Of a DNA stretch of 64,000 nucleotides, positions 1 through 10,265 are shown in pieces; positions within the stretch are counted from its first letter, which is position 1, and every line of letters starts with the position of its first letter. Origin of the DNA: Vitrella brassicaformis (taxonomy: Eukaryota > Sar > Vitrellaceae); assembly GCA_001179505.1 (NCBI GenBank), contig CDMY01000840.1:62001-126000 (forward strand). The letters are read 5' to 3'. A program made the position numbers and the translations under genes. The notes below the pieces were generated by a model, which was not told the origin of the DNA, did no database searches, and saw only the letters and a list, made by a program, of their open reading frames with translations.

Positions 1-407
1 TCGTGGGCACGCTGAGAGACGAGCTGGAGCGACTCGAGGACGCGTGTGGCGGCGGGGAGCCCATGAGCGACATGGACGACACCGCCACCCACTCGGAGTC
101 CATGGTCCGGCACTGCCTGGAGGGTCTCGGCCTATGGGCGTCGGACATCCTCGAGCCGCAGTTCCGCCAGGACAGCACCGAGGGCAGCAGGAGGAGGGCG
201 GGGGCCGGCAGCGAGAAGGACAAGTGTCGGCTGGAGGACCTGGGCGAGATGGTGGTCGACCTGGACCGCATTGTGGGGCTGGCCACGGACCACTTGGGCG
301 AGGAACGGCTCCTGGCTGAGATGCGCTCCCATGTGCTGCTGCTGGTGAGGGTGCTGGAGCAAGACGCTACAACGGGCGATGGAGGCGATGACATGGACAC
401 ATCTTAG
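1..407 (+). CDS. 3' end of an unidentified protein (5' partial)
   Basis: An open frame runs from the left edge of the window and stops with TAG at 405-407, so only the C-terminal 134 or so residues are present. They are rich in Glu, Asp and Leu (for example LDRIVGLATDHLGEERLLAE), which suggests a helical or coiled-coil region, and the tail is acidic (GDGGDDMDTS). There is no signal peptide, membrane segment or recognised motif in the visible part. Codon choice is GC-rich, as in the recognisable genes nearby. The function cannot be told from this fragment. Whether 1-407 is one exon or begins inside an exon is set by sequence to the left. Confidence 0.6.
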   Translation, partial: VGTLRDELERLEDACGGGEPMSDMDDTATHSESMVRHCLEGLGLWASDILEPQFRQDSTEGSRRRAGAGSEKDKCRLEDLGEMVVDLDRIVGLATDHLGEERLLAEMRSHVLLLVRVLEQDATTGDGGDDMDTS

Positions 408-925
408 TTAGTGGGGGTCAAGAGGCAGCGAGCGGTGCCATTGATACAATGAGGTGCGTGCGCAGGGTGGGAGGAGAGAGGGGGACGCGACGCGCACCTT
501 ACAATTACTGACGTGTGTGTGTGTGTGTGTGTGTTTGTGCAGGTAGAACGGTGATGTTGAGGTGTGTAGCTATACTACACATAGCTTGTGCAGATCGATG
601 CAGACGGCATTCCTGTTGGTTGCCCCGTCCGTTGTGTGTGATTTGGTGGTGTGTGCTGTGTGAGCCGGCCTCAATGCAGCGTGTGCACTGCCATGTCCGA
701 CGGATCGGGTACACACACCGGATTGCTTGCTGCAATGGGTGGACAGGCCTGACCATCAATTGTCTTCTCTCATTGCATGGCGTGAATGAATGCACACACC
801 GCCGACCATTCTCGTCCCAAACGCATCTCCATTCATGGAATCCAATCCTCGCAGCTCCAAAAGCTCGCGGGACCCTTCTCAAGTTTTTTCTGACAGTTCC
901 ATTCCAGTGTTTTCTTTCCCCCGCC
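408..925. other. Intergenic region with (GT)n tract and one AGCTCGC site
   Basis: This stretch holds the 3' flank of the partial gene and the 5' flank of the next gene. A (GT)n microsatellite lies at about 512-536. The heptamer AGCTCGC occurs at 862-868, 57 bases before the chosen ATG at 926; it recurs in other promoters of the window. A long frame crosses the region but reads through the GT tract and looks non-coding. Confidence 0.5.
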
Positions 926-2069
926 ATGGGTGATTTTATGGTGATATGCGATGGCATCCAGTCCCCCCTCCTCGCAGATCAGCACCCCCGCCCGAAGCTG
1001 CGCAGCCGCATGCGACGCATCACAATGGCGGTTGCCGTGACGACGGTCCTGGTGGTGGTCGTGATGCAGACCAGCAGCAGCAGCATTATGGGAGGACGGC
1101 CGTCACAGCCACACTCAGATGGTGAGGGATCTCGCTGTGTTGACGGTGGGAGAGGTGTTTGTTCACTGTCTGTGCTGTGCATGTCCGCAGCGGCTGAGGG
1201 AGGTGTGTCGTCGTCCATTGCAGCCACAGCGGACATCGACTTGTCGGCGGCGAATGAGAGCGATGCAGGTAGCAAGAGCATGATGCAGTTTGCAAGTACG
1301 TCCAGCCAGACCCTTTCCCCGTCTGTCTGTCTGTTTGTCTGTCTGTCTGAAACATGCGCTTCTTCAGGCAAGAGCTGGATTGCCGCCCTTGTCGACTTCT
1401 GCATCGACCAGCTCTCGCGCGTCCTCTCGCGCCCCGTCGTCCTCTACCCACTCATAGCACTCATCGCCCTCCCCTTGATCGCCCTCACTATCGCATACAC
1501 CTCCTCCCTCTGCCGTCGACGACGCGCCTCACGCGCACCACCCACCCCAGAAGACGACAAAGCAGAAGGAGACGACGGCGAGGGAGAGGAGGCCAAAGGC
1601 TGTGGTGGTGGTCCACGAATGGTGGCCTTCAGTGACCGCACCACCTGCCACAGCGGCAGCTATGACGCATCGTCGATCGGGTCGGTGGAGGGAGAGGGCG
1701 GCGGGGGCGGGCTGAGGGTGAGTGCGCCGACGCGGCAGCTGCTGAGCGCACCGAACGGGTCGCCTGCCCTGTCCCAGACCTCACAGGTGTCCAAGAAATC
1801 ACGACGGTGAGCGAGACGGGCAGGGGTGAGCGAGATGGGCCGGAGATACCAGTGTTTCCCCCTCTCTCTCTGGTGGTGTAAGGTCGTGGGTGCATGTGGA
1901 GTCTGACGCCGGTGAGGCTTTGACGCCCCCGGCCTCCCCGCCCCGCCCCATGGGCGGCGTGTTCAAGACCATCGGCCGCATGCTCAGCTTCGGCCGACTG
2001 CAGACGACCGGCCAGCAGGACACCGACGTGGCCAACACTGACGACCTGAACGCGTGGGACGAGCTGTGA
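926..2069 (+). CDS. Unidentified two-segment membrane protein, four exons
   Basis: The start at 926 has a strong context (ccgccATGg). Introns are read at 1122-1190 (69 nt), 1296-1367 (72 nt) and 1807-1882 (76 nt), each GT-AG. The stop is TGA at 2067-2069. The product, roughly 330 residues, has a hydrophobic segment near the N-terminus (TMAVAVTTVLVVVVMQ), a second one in the middle (YPLIALIALPLIALTIAY) followed by an Arg-rich stop-transfer stretch, then an acidic, Gly- and Ser-rich tail. The last exon ends NTDDLNAWDEL. It is probably a membrane protein with a cytosolic tail, but no family is recognised. The first two introns are multiples of three and contain no stop in frame, so retained forms would still be readable. 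An alternative donor at 1269 for the second intron would also keep the frame. Confidence 0.6.
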
Positions 2070-2841
2070 GCCGATCATGCTGATGCCGTTGAGTGTCGTG
2101 TGGTGTGGAGGGAGAGAGGCGATGAGCGGTGTTTTTGGATTCCATGCATCCACCTGTGTATGTGATCTGAGGGGTGGTGGAAGCTTTTCTTGGTTCATGT
2201 GCCTCTGGATGTTCGTGTGGCTGTTCGTGTGTGTGTGTGTGTGTGTGTGTGGTGGGGGGCGGGGCGGGGCGGGGCGAGGCGGGGGAAAGGAGAGAGTTGA
2301 TTTAGCAGAGAGTTTTATTTGGACGAGGGCGGGCCGGGCGGTTCTTTTTTGGCATCCATCCATCCATCGGTGTGTTGGCATCTTGTCAATCGCTTCAGGC
2401 GAGCCTAACCTGGAATTTTTTCCCGTTCCCTGCCTGCCTGCCTGACTTTTCTTCTTTGAGTGTGTGTATTTTTGTGGGACGACTCGTCCCTGCATGCCAT
2501 GCTGTTGGGTGTGTGTTTGGGGGGTGAAGGGGTGGTGAGTGCAGCGGTCTTTCTGACCTTTTGTACTACAAACCCGATTGATTGATGTGCGATAGAGTGA
2601 GTGGTGTGCCTCTCTCCATTGCTATGCTGTGATGGATGCTGTTTTTGTCGACTCTGTAGACGAGTGTGTGTGCCATCCCTCCCTCCCCAGCTGCCGTCTT
2701 TCCCTGTGTCTCTCACTCACTCTAGTGTGCATATATGTCTTCGGCTGTCCGTCCATCTGGCGATCTTGACGACGCCTGCTTCTGCTTTGCTGCTCTGTGT
2801 CTCTCTCGTCGTCTCTTGATACATCCTCTGACATGCTGCTG

Positions 2842-2960
2842 TCAGTGTGCGCCCTCTGCGCACTGATCTGGTGGCAGTGTGAGTCCTGCAGCAGACAACA
2901 CCACTGTCTGCCGCAGTGCTACACTCCCCATCTGAACAGTGCGCAGAGGGCGCGCGCACA
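2842..2960. repeat. Long near-perfect inverted repeat (hairpin)
   Basis: The outer arms 2849-2865 and 2937-2953 are perfect 17-nt reverse complements. The inner arms continue with a few mismatches to a perfect hexamer pair, GCAGAC at 2891-2896 and GTCTGC at 2906-2911, leaving a 9-nt loop. The whole forms a stem of about 50 bp. It could be a small-RNA precursor, a foldback element, or a 3'-end structure. No coding frame explains it. Confidence 0.7.
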
Positions 2961-3128
2961 CACTACACACCACACGATGTGGTGCCTGTGGGGAGACGGA
3001 TGATGCTGAACTGACCGAGTGACTGGTCGCGGCGGATTGACCTGTTGTGTACTTGACAGACCATTGACTGAGAGAGGGAGGGAGGGAGGGAGGGAGCGAT
3101 GCATTCCACACGCACCGGGTCGTTTGTT

Positions 3129-3690
3129 GGTGCACGCGTTTCCTTCCACTGCCGCCAGACGGCTCTGCGCGAGAGCTCTTGTGCTGAAGCTGCCTGTCGT
3201 AGTGCATGGTAACGTCTTCACCACCGGCACCCGACCGACGCAGCGCTTGAGAGAGAGAGAGAGAGAGAGAAGGGGCAAGTGCTGATGGATGGGCGGCCGC
3301 GTCTTTCGACTGCGTACCTTCCTGCCTGTCTGCCGCTCACCATTCGTACGGCATGATGTGACGTCGCCACATGCCCTGGTGTTGCAGCAACGTGTGGCTT
3401 CGTGACATGGCGCCGTGTGTGGATGGTGAGCAGCGACGCCTGCAGGAACACACACGTGTGATGTGGCCAAGCCGGTCGATGTGTCACATGTGTTGTATGG
3501 TATTGCTGTATTGCTCAAATGAGGTTCTGAGCAAGTCATGAGGGGTGGGTGGTCGTCTGTTGGTGCGCTCCTTGACAACCGCTGCCGGCAGACGGCTCAG
3601 CGCGGGAACTCTTGTGTTGAAGCTGCCTGTAGTAGTGGTAGTCATCGAACGAACCAACAGCAGCCGACAGACACAGCACTTGGGAGGGAG
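3129..3690. repeat. Diverged direct duplication of a block of about 140 bp
   Basis: The block at about 3129-3270 recurs at about 3550-3690 in the same orientation, 420 bases apart. Shared words include GCCAGACGGCTC versus GGCAGACGGCTCAGCGCG, CTCTTGTG, TGAAGCTGCCTGT and a GA-rich end. Identity is clear but imperfect, so the duplication is old. Both copies lie in non-coding sequence and keep no common reading frame. Confidence 0.55.
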
Positions 3691-4268
3691 AGAGAAGGGG
3701 AAAGTGGTCATTGAATGGTGGATTGGATGCACTCTATGGCCCCGAACGACTGACTCTCCATTCATCCATTCATCCATCCATCCATCTGTCCGATAAAATG
3801 ATCAAGGCGCACTGACGTCCGCCTTCCTCGGCCTCACTGTGGCGTCGCGCACACAGACACCAACACCGACACACAGGCAGGTACACAGAAAGACCACACA
3901 CAAACACACAAACACGACACACGACACAGCACACAAGCACACACAAGGCGACAGACACCATCATCAAGGGCCTACCGGCCGCCGGGGGCTTTGCTTGTTC
4001 CATCCGACCTACCTGCATAGCTACCTACCATGGTCACCTCTCTACCGTGCTGGCATACCAGCCAAGCCGAAGTCATCGAAAAATGGTCTTCTCTCTGGTG
4101 CTGGCTGCCGGTGTGCTGTGGCCTGGCCCCCTCACTCACACACACAAATAAATGGGCGGGGCGGCCCCCCACCCACAAAAAAGACACACACGACAGACAA
4201 CACATGGATGGCATCCCTCTCTCTCCTCTGCCCTTCTCTCTGTGCGCGGCGGTCGATATGCTTATGGC

Positions 4269-4953
4269 TTATTTGAGCCTGAGCAGCAGATCACCGGCCT
4301 CGATCTTGTCGCCGTCCCTCAGGGGAATCGACGCTACCTCACCGGCACACGGGGCCACCTAACCCCCCCCCCCCCCNNNNNNNNNNNNNNNNNNNNNNNN
4401 NNNNNNNNNNNNNNNNNNNNNNNNNNNNNNNNNNNNNNNNNNNNNNNNNNNNNNNNNNNNNNNNNNNNNNNNNNNNNNNNNNNNNNNNNNNNNNNNNNNN
4501 NNNNNNNNNNNNNNNNNNNNNNNNNNNNNNNNNNNNNNNNNNNNNNNNNNNNNNNNNNNNNNNNNNNNNNNNNNNNNNNNNNNNNNNNNNNNNNNNNNNN
4601 NNNNNNNNNNNNNNNNNNNNNNNNNNNNNNNNNNNNNNNNNNNNNNNNNNNNNNNNNNNNNNNNNNNNNNNNNNNNAGACAGACAGACACGCCCATCCAT
4701 CCATCCATGTGCAGTGTGTTTGTGCAGGGGCCCCGACAGCCGTACCACAACGGTCTCCATTTTCATGGCGGAGAGGATGACGAGCGGGTCGCCCTTCTTG
4801 ACGTGGTGGGTCTCGCCGACTTTGTAGCTGAGGATGTTGCCCGGCATGGGGGCGCCGATCTGCTTCAGGTCGCTCGTCTCGGCCTTGACATTGGCCTTGA
4901 TCTCCTGCACAGCACAGCACACGCAGAGAGCGGCCTTCTGGTTTCTCTGGCGC

Positions 4954-4985
<32 letters not shown>

Positions 4986-7900
4986 GTGTGTGTCATCCAT
5001 CAGTGGGTGTCTTACCGCCTTGGCTGTCTGGTCCTTGACGGTGACCGACCTGGGGAGCCCCATGACCTCGAAGTACACTTCACGCGTCCCGTCGCTCAGC
5101 ACATGTGTCTTGGCGATGTACTTGAGGTGCACCTCACGGCCGGCCATGTCTACCGTGATGTCCTCACCAGGCTGACCAACCATTCAATGCCACGCACACA
5201 GCGAGCGACACACGTCATGCATGCGATTGGTGGGGGTGACTGTTGTGTGTGGCGGAGGGGAGGGGGAGATTGGGTCCGTGTAGCGTACGTCGCATCCCAC
5301 GAAGTAGTGTGGCGTGGGCAGCACGGAGACGTCGCCGAATTTCTTGCGGAACTCCTGGTACTCGTCGAACACCTGTGTGGCACCCAGACACAGCGCACAG
5401 ACACACGTGCCTGTCTGTCTGCCTGCCTGCCTGCCCGCCTCTGCTGCCGTGGTCCGTCTGTCTGTCCACTTGCCTTGGGGTACATGACCGAGCTCACAAG
5501 GTCGGCCTCCGAGAACTTCCGCCCATGCTTCTCCTCAAGCCCCGCCCGCAGGTGGCCCCAGTCGACGGGCGGCAGGTGCGCGCCAGGCCTGCCCTCGACG
5601 GGCTTGGCCCCCTTGAGCACCTTGGTCCGCAGCGGCTCGGGGAAGCCGAAGGGCGGCTGCCCGATATAGCCCTGACCACACACGAACGAAGGAACGGGGC
5701 ATCACTCACAGAGGGGGGGAGGGGTGGGGGGAGGGGTGGGGGAAGCGTGCCTGGAAGAACTCGACGACGGATTGAGGGAAGGAGAGGCTGTCAGCCTTTT
5801 CGAGGATGTTGTCTGGCGTGACGCCGTTCTGGACCATGAACTGGGCCATGTCGCCGACGACCTTGGACGACGGGGTCACCTTGATCAGATCACCTGCACA
5901 CACCACACACGGATGTGGTGTGGACAAATGAGGTGTGTGGGTGGTGTGGTGTTGTGTGTGGGTGGTGCACTGACTGACCCATCAGCATGTTGGCGTCGGT
6001 GTATGCCTTCTTGATGTCGTGCCACTTGTCAGCCATCCCCAGAGACCACGCCTGCATCAATACACACATATGTCTGTCTGTCTGTCGGCTTCATCGCCTG
6101 GCCTGCCTTGCCTGCCTGACCTACCCTACCTGCATGTGTAAGTTGGTGTACTGGCCGCCAGGGATCTCGTGCACATAGACCTCAGAGCTGCCACTCTTAA
6201 GGGTGGTTGTGCAATCAAATGGGGCATAGAAACGACGCACCTGTCCCCCCCACCCCATCCCCCAACAAACACACACCACACCATATGGTGTGGGTCGTGC
6301 GTCTCTGTCTGTCTGTCTGTCTGTGTGTGTGTGTGTGCACCTTTTCCCAGTAGTCGTTGATGGGAGCCATTTCCCTGAGGTGCATGCCGCTGTCGAACTG
6401 TGTGTGCTGGAGGGAGGCCACCACCGCCCCCATCGACGGCTGCGATGTCAGCCCAGACATGCTGTCCATGCACGTGTCCACTATGTCCGCACCAGATTGA
6501 GCTGAACACTCACATACACACAAGGATGGACATATTTATCCTTCTCGGTGCACATATATACGCACGCACCTGCCGCCACAACTGACGCGACGCCCACGCC
6601 GCCCGTGTCGTGTGTGTGGACGTGGATGGGCATGTTGGGGAACTCCTGACGCAGACTGCCCACCAACAAAGCCGCTGCTCCAGGGGTTAGGAGGCCTGCA
6701 GACAGACACAGACACACCGACGGTCAGAGGGCAGGCAAAGAGGGCATTGTGTTGTTTGTGTGGGTGTTGTGTTGTGTTGTGGGCGAGGGGAAAAAGGAAG
6801 CTAAGCTCACCCACCGGCCATGTCTTTGATTGCCAGTATGTGTATTTTCTCGTCGACGAGTTTGCGGGCGAGGTCCATGTAGTAGTCGAGGGTGTACGGC
6901 TTCCTGTCCCTGTCCATCACGTTGCCCGTGTAAGAGATGGCCGCCTCAACCACACCACCAGCCGCACCCACAGCCTGTCGGCATAACATAAGTCAACACA
7001 CATACCAGCCAGCCACACACAGATAGATAGATCAGATCACACACACGTGCACTGCGCAGCGCATCAGTCAGAACACACTGACTGAACTGACACGTGTGTG
7101 CAGTGTACCTGTATCCCCAGTTTCAGGTTGTCGAGGTAGTTGAGGGAGTCGAAGATGCGGAAGATGTCCATGCCGTACTTGACCGCCTCGTCACAGAACT
7201 TGTGCACGGCATTGTCTGCATATATGAAGACAGACACAGACACAGACACAGACACACTCATGCAGGGACCCCTGCCGTGGCGTGACGGTGTGGTGTGGTG
7301 TGGTGTGGTGTGTGCACCGGGGTAGGCAGTGTATCCCACAGCATTGGCCCCCCTGAGCAGCATCTGGAACGGGATGTTGGGGATGGCCTCGCGCAACAGC
7401 TCCAGTCGCTTCCACGGCGACTCGCGCAGGAACCGGTAAGACACGTCGAACGTGGCTCCACCCCTACACACACATATAGATACCGCCACACACACAGAGA
7501 GAGTGTTTTCCCCCCATATTTGTTGCAGTGCGTTTGCTGCTGTCAATTTCTCTTCTCAGCCACCCACCCACCAGTTCTCGAGTGAGAAGAGTTGTGGCAG
7601 CGTGTGTGCGATGGCCGGTGCGACCTTGAGCATGTCGTGTGTCCGCATTCGTGTGGCAAACAGCGACTGGTGGGCGTCGCGCATCGTCGTGTCGGTCAGC
7701 AGCGGCCGCGACTCCGACCGAATCACCCTCGCGAAATCCTCCGGGCCCAGCTCGTCGAGCAAGTTCTTGTAACCCCTGCAGTCAGTGCACCCATCCCATC
7801 AACACTCTCTGCACCATTAATTACCCACACTCTCTCTCTTCCCCCTCTCTGCCTTTGGCTGACCTAGGCACGTCGCCCGGTCCGTGCCCAGCGAGGCGCT

Positions 7901-9991
7901 CGGGTGCACCGGCCCAGCTGCCGCCGCCCTGTGGGAGCCGCATGTGGTGTGCGGCCTCGATATGAGGAGGGTGGGCGGGGGTGCGGTCGGGCAGCACGTC
8001 TGGGTTGACCAGTGACGTCTGGGGGCCGTTGACCGCCACCTCGGCCAGATAACGACCTGTGGATGGAGAGGGAGGGAGCATGGCGAAATGTGTGTGTATT
8101 TTGTGTCCGTATGTGTGTGCGACAGTACACACATACATAGGTTTTGAGACGAGAGGTCGAATGGGTCGTAGTTGCAGAGCTCGGGATGGTCGTCGATGAA
8201 CTGGACCTGATTGATCAACACGCGCACACACACAGACCAGATGCATGCAATGCCCCGGCTAGCTAGACCACTCACTCACCGTGGCCTGTCCCGTCTTGAA
8301 CTTCTCGTGTGAGAGGACATTGAGTATGAAGGGGATGTTGGTCACCACCCCACGGATCCTCGTCTCCTTCATCGCGCGAACCGTCCTGCCCAACGCCTCA
8401 GGGAAATCCTATACATCAAACCCACATAGCCAAGCCACATGTCCGATATCTATCAATTCCCTTCTCCCACCTCTGTCTGCCCCACACAATTGATTGCATA
8501 CCTTTCCACTGGTGATAACCTTGACCAGCAGCGAGTCGAAATGCGGCGTGATCACCGCGCCACTCGCAGCCAGCGCAGCGTCCAGCCGCACGCCCAGCCC
8601 CGTCGCAGGGGCGTAGAGGTCCACTCGCCCGGTGGATGGGGTGAAGTTGCGCTGGGAGTCTTCCGTGGTCACTCGGCACTGGATGGCCACGCCGTTGCAG
8701 TGGAGATTGTCCTGCGTGAGGCCGAGTGCGGGCAGCGTGGCGCCTTCGCGGACGGCGAACTGGGTCTTGACGAGGTCTCGCGAGGTGACCTGCTCGGTGA
8801 CGGTGTGCTCCACCTGCAGCCGTGCGTTGACCTCGATGAAGTAGTGCCGGTCGTCCTTGTCAAGCAGGAACTCAACAGTGCCTGAAGCGAGCCGACACAC
8901 AGGGAGGGAGGGACAGTCGGATGCATCTTTGTTGGTGTGCGGTGGGGTGCGCATTTGTGTGCGTACCGGCATTTTGGTAGCCGACGTGCTTGGCCAGCTT
9001 GACGGCGTCCGCAAGGATCTTCTCGCGTATCTCGTTGGTCAGGAATGGCGCTGGGGCGATCTCCACGACCTTCTGGTGCCGCCTCTGGACGGTGCAGTCC
9101 CTCTCGAACAGGTGCACCACGTTGCCGTAGTGGTCGCCCATGATCTGCACCTCGATGTGCCGCCCTCCCTGGATCAGCTTCTCCACAAACATCGCACCGT
9201 TGCCGAACGCGCTCTTGGCCTCTGACGTGGCCCGCTCGAAGGCCTCCCTCGCTTCGGCCATGCTGAAGACGCGACGCATGCCGCGGCCGCCGCCGCCATA
9301 GGCGGCCTTGAGCATGACGGGGCAGCCGATCTCCTCGATGACCTTGACGGCCTCGTTGACATCCTCGATGGGTTTCTCGGTGCCGGGGACGACGGGGACG
9401 CCGGCGGCGATGGCGATCTTGCGGGCCTCGACCTTGTCGCCCATCTGGTGCACGATGTGGGGGTGGGGGCCAATGAACATGATGTCGGCGTCCTCCACGG
9501 CCTTGGCGAAGTGGGCGTTCTCAGAGAGAAAGCCATACCTGACTCACACAACACAAGTCAGCAGCAGCATAGAACACGTGTGCATGGTATGGTCAATGCG
9601 TGAAGTGCTTGAGGGGTGACCGAGCCGAGTGCCCCACCTACCCCGGGTGAATGGCGTCAATGCCCTGCTGCTCGGCAATCTTGATGATCTCGGGGTAGTG
9701 GAGGTAGGCAGCCACCGGCGCCAGCCTCTCGCCCACGACGAAGGACCTGTCCATGACCACCCGGTGCAGCGCCTGGCTGTCCTCCTTGGCATAGATCCCC
9801 ACAGTCTGAATGCCCCTCTCCTTGGCAGCTCGGCAGATGCGGACGGCGATCTCGCCTCGGTTGGCGATGAGCAGCTTCTTGATGGGACGGCATTGCCTCT
9901 CGGTGGTGGTGGCGCCCACAGTGGTGCTGAAGGCGCGGAGGAAGGACGGCCAGAGAGGCCTCCTTGCCATCAGCAGATGCCGCCGCAGCAT
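4269..9991 (-). CDS. Pyruvate carboxylase, mitochondrial
   Basis: The enzyme carboxylates pyruvate to oxaloacetate using biotin, ATP and bicarbonate. The first ATG (9991) begins a leader typical of mitochondrial import ([21 protein letters not shown]). About 16 exons then encode the full family order. The biotin carboxylase domain opens with [14 protein letters not shown], carries the ATP-grasp glycine loop ([12 protein letters not shown], near 9280) and [16 protein letters not shown] (near 8830). The carboxyltransferase domain starts [18 protein letters not shown] (near 7700). The C-terminal biotinyl domain has AMKMET (near 4770), where Lys carries biotin. The last intron runs from 4745 to 4359 and contains the N gap; joining 4746 to 4358 gives the expected [13 protein letters not shown] and ends at TAA 4269-4271. 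Length, about 1,200 residues, is normal for the family. No catalytic residue looks missing. Confidence 0.95.
4377..4676. other. Assembly gap of exactly 300 N, in the last pyruvate carboxylase intron
   Basis: The N run is preceded by 14 C (4363-4376) and followed by AGACAGACAGAC. The exact 300 length suggests a placeholder of unknown true size. The splice donor at 4745 and acceptor at 4359 lie outside it, so it should not remove coding sequence. Confidence 0.9.
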
Positions 9992-10082
9992 CGTTTGATG
10001 AGTTGCACAAGGATGTGGCAGATCTCTGCCCCTCGTGCCCTCGGCAGCACGAGTCAAGGCCTCAGCTGTCACCCGCGACGGC

Positions 10083-10109
10083 GCGAGCTAGTACTCTAGC
10101 TTAGCTCGC
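10083..10109. promoter_or_regulatory. Inverted pair GCGAGCTA / TAGCTCGC upstream of pyruvate carboxylase
   Basis: GCGAGCTA at 10083-10090 and TAGCTCGC at 10102-10109 are perfect reverse complements separated by 11 nt. The pair lies about 90-120 bases upstream of the pyruvate carboxylase ATG. The same heptamers recur in other promoters here. Confidence 0.55.
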
Positions 10110-10265
10110 ACCGATTGCAGAATTGGAAATAGGCGTAGCAACAGGCATGCGGCAGGTCCACGCACATATGTGCAGGGTGCACAAGGTGACGGGTGACTCT
10201 CTGAAGAGAATTGATGAATCGGTCGTTCAATCTGCCATGGCCCTTCTGTCGCGCCGATTCATCTA

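Larger units (their letters stand above)
2070..4268. other. Gene-free region rich in simple repeats
   Basis: No frame here has splice sites and codon use like the neighbours. The region holds (GT)n at about 2228-2252, a G/A-rich GGGAGGG run at 3076-3094, (GA)n near 3250-3270 and CA-rich sequence at 3850-3960. It also contains the long inverted repeat at 2842-2960 and the duplicated block at 3129-3270 and 3550-3690, listed separately. It lies between the 3' ends of two convergent genes, so part of it is 3' untranslated sequence. Confidence 0.5.

Noticed and set aside
4152-5669. Long plus-strand open frame of 505 codons across the first gap
   Set aside because: It is open only because N is not counted as a stop. 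The minus strand carries pyruvate carboxylase exons here.
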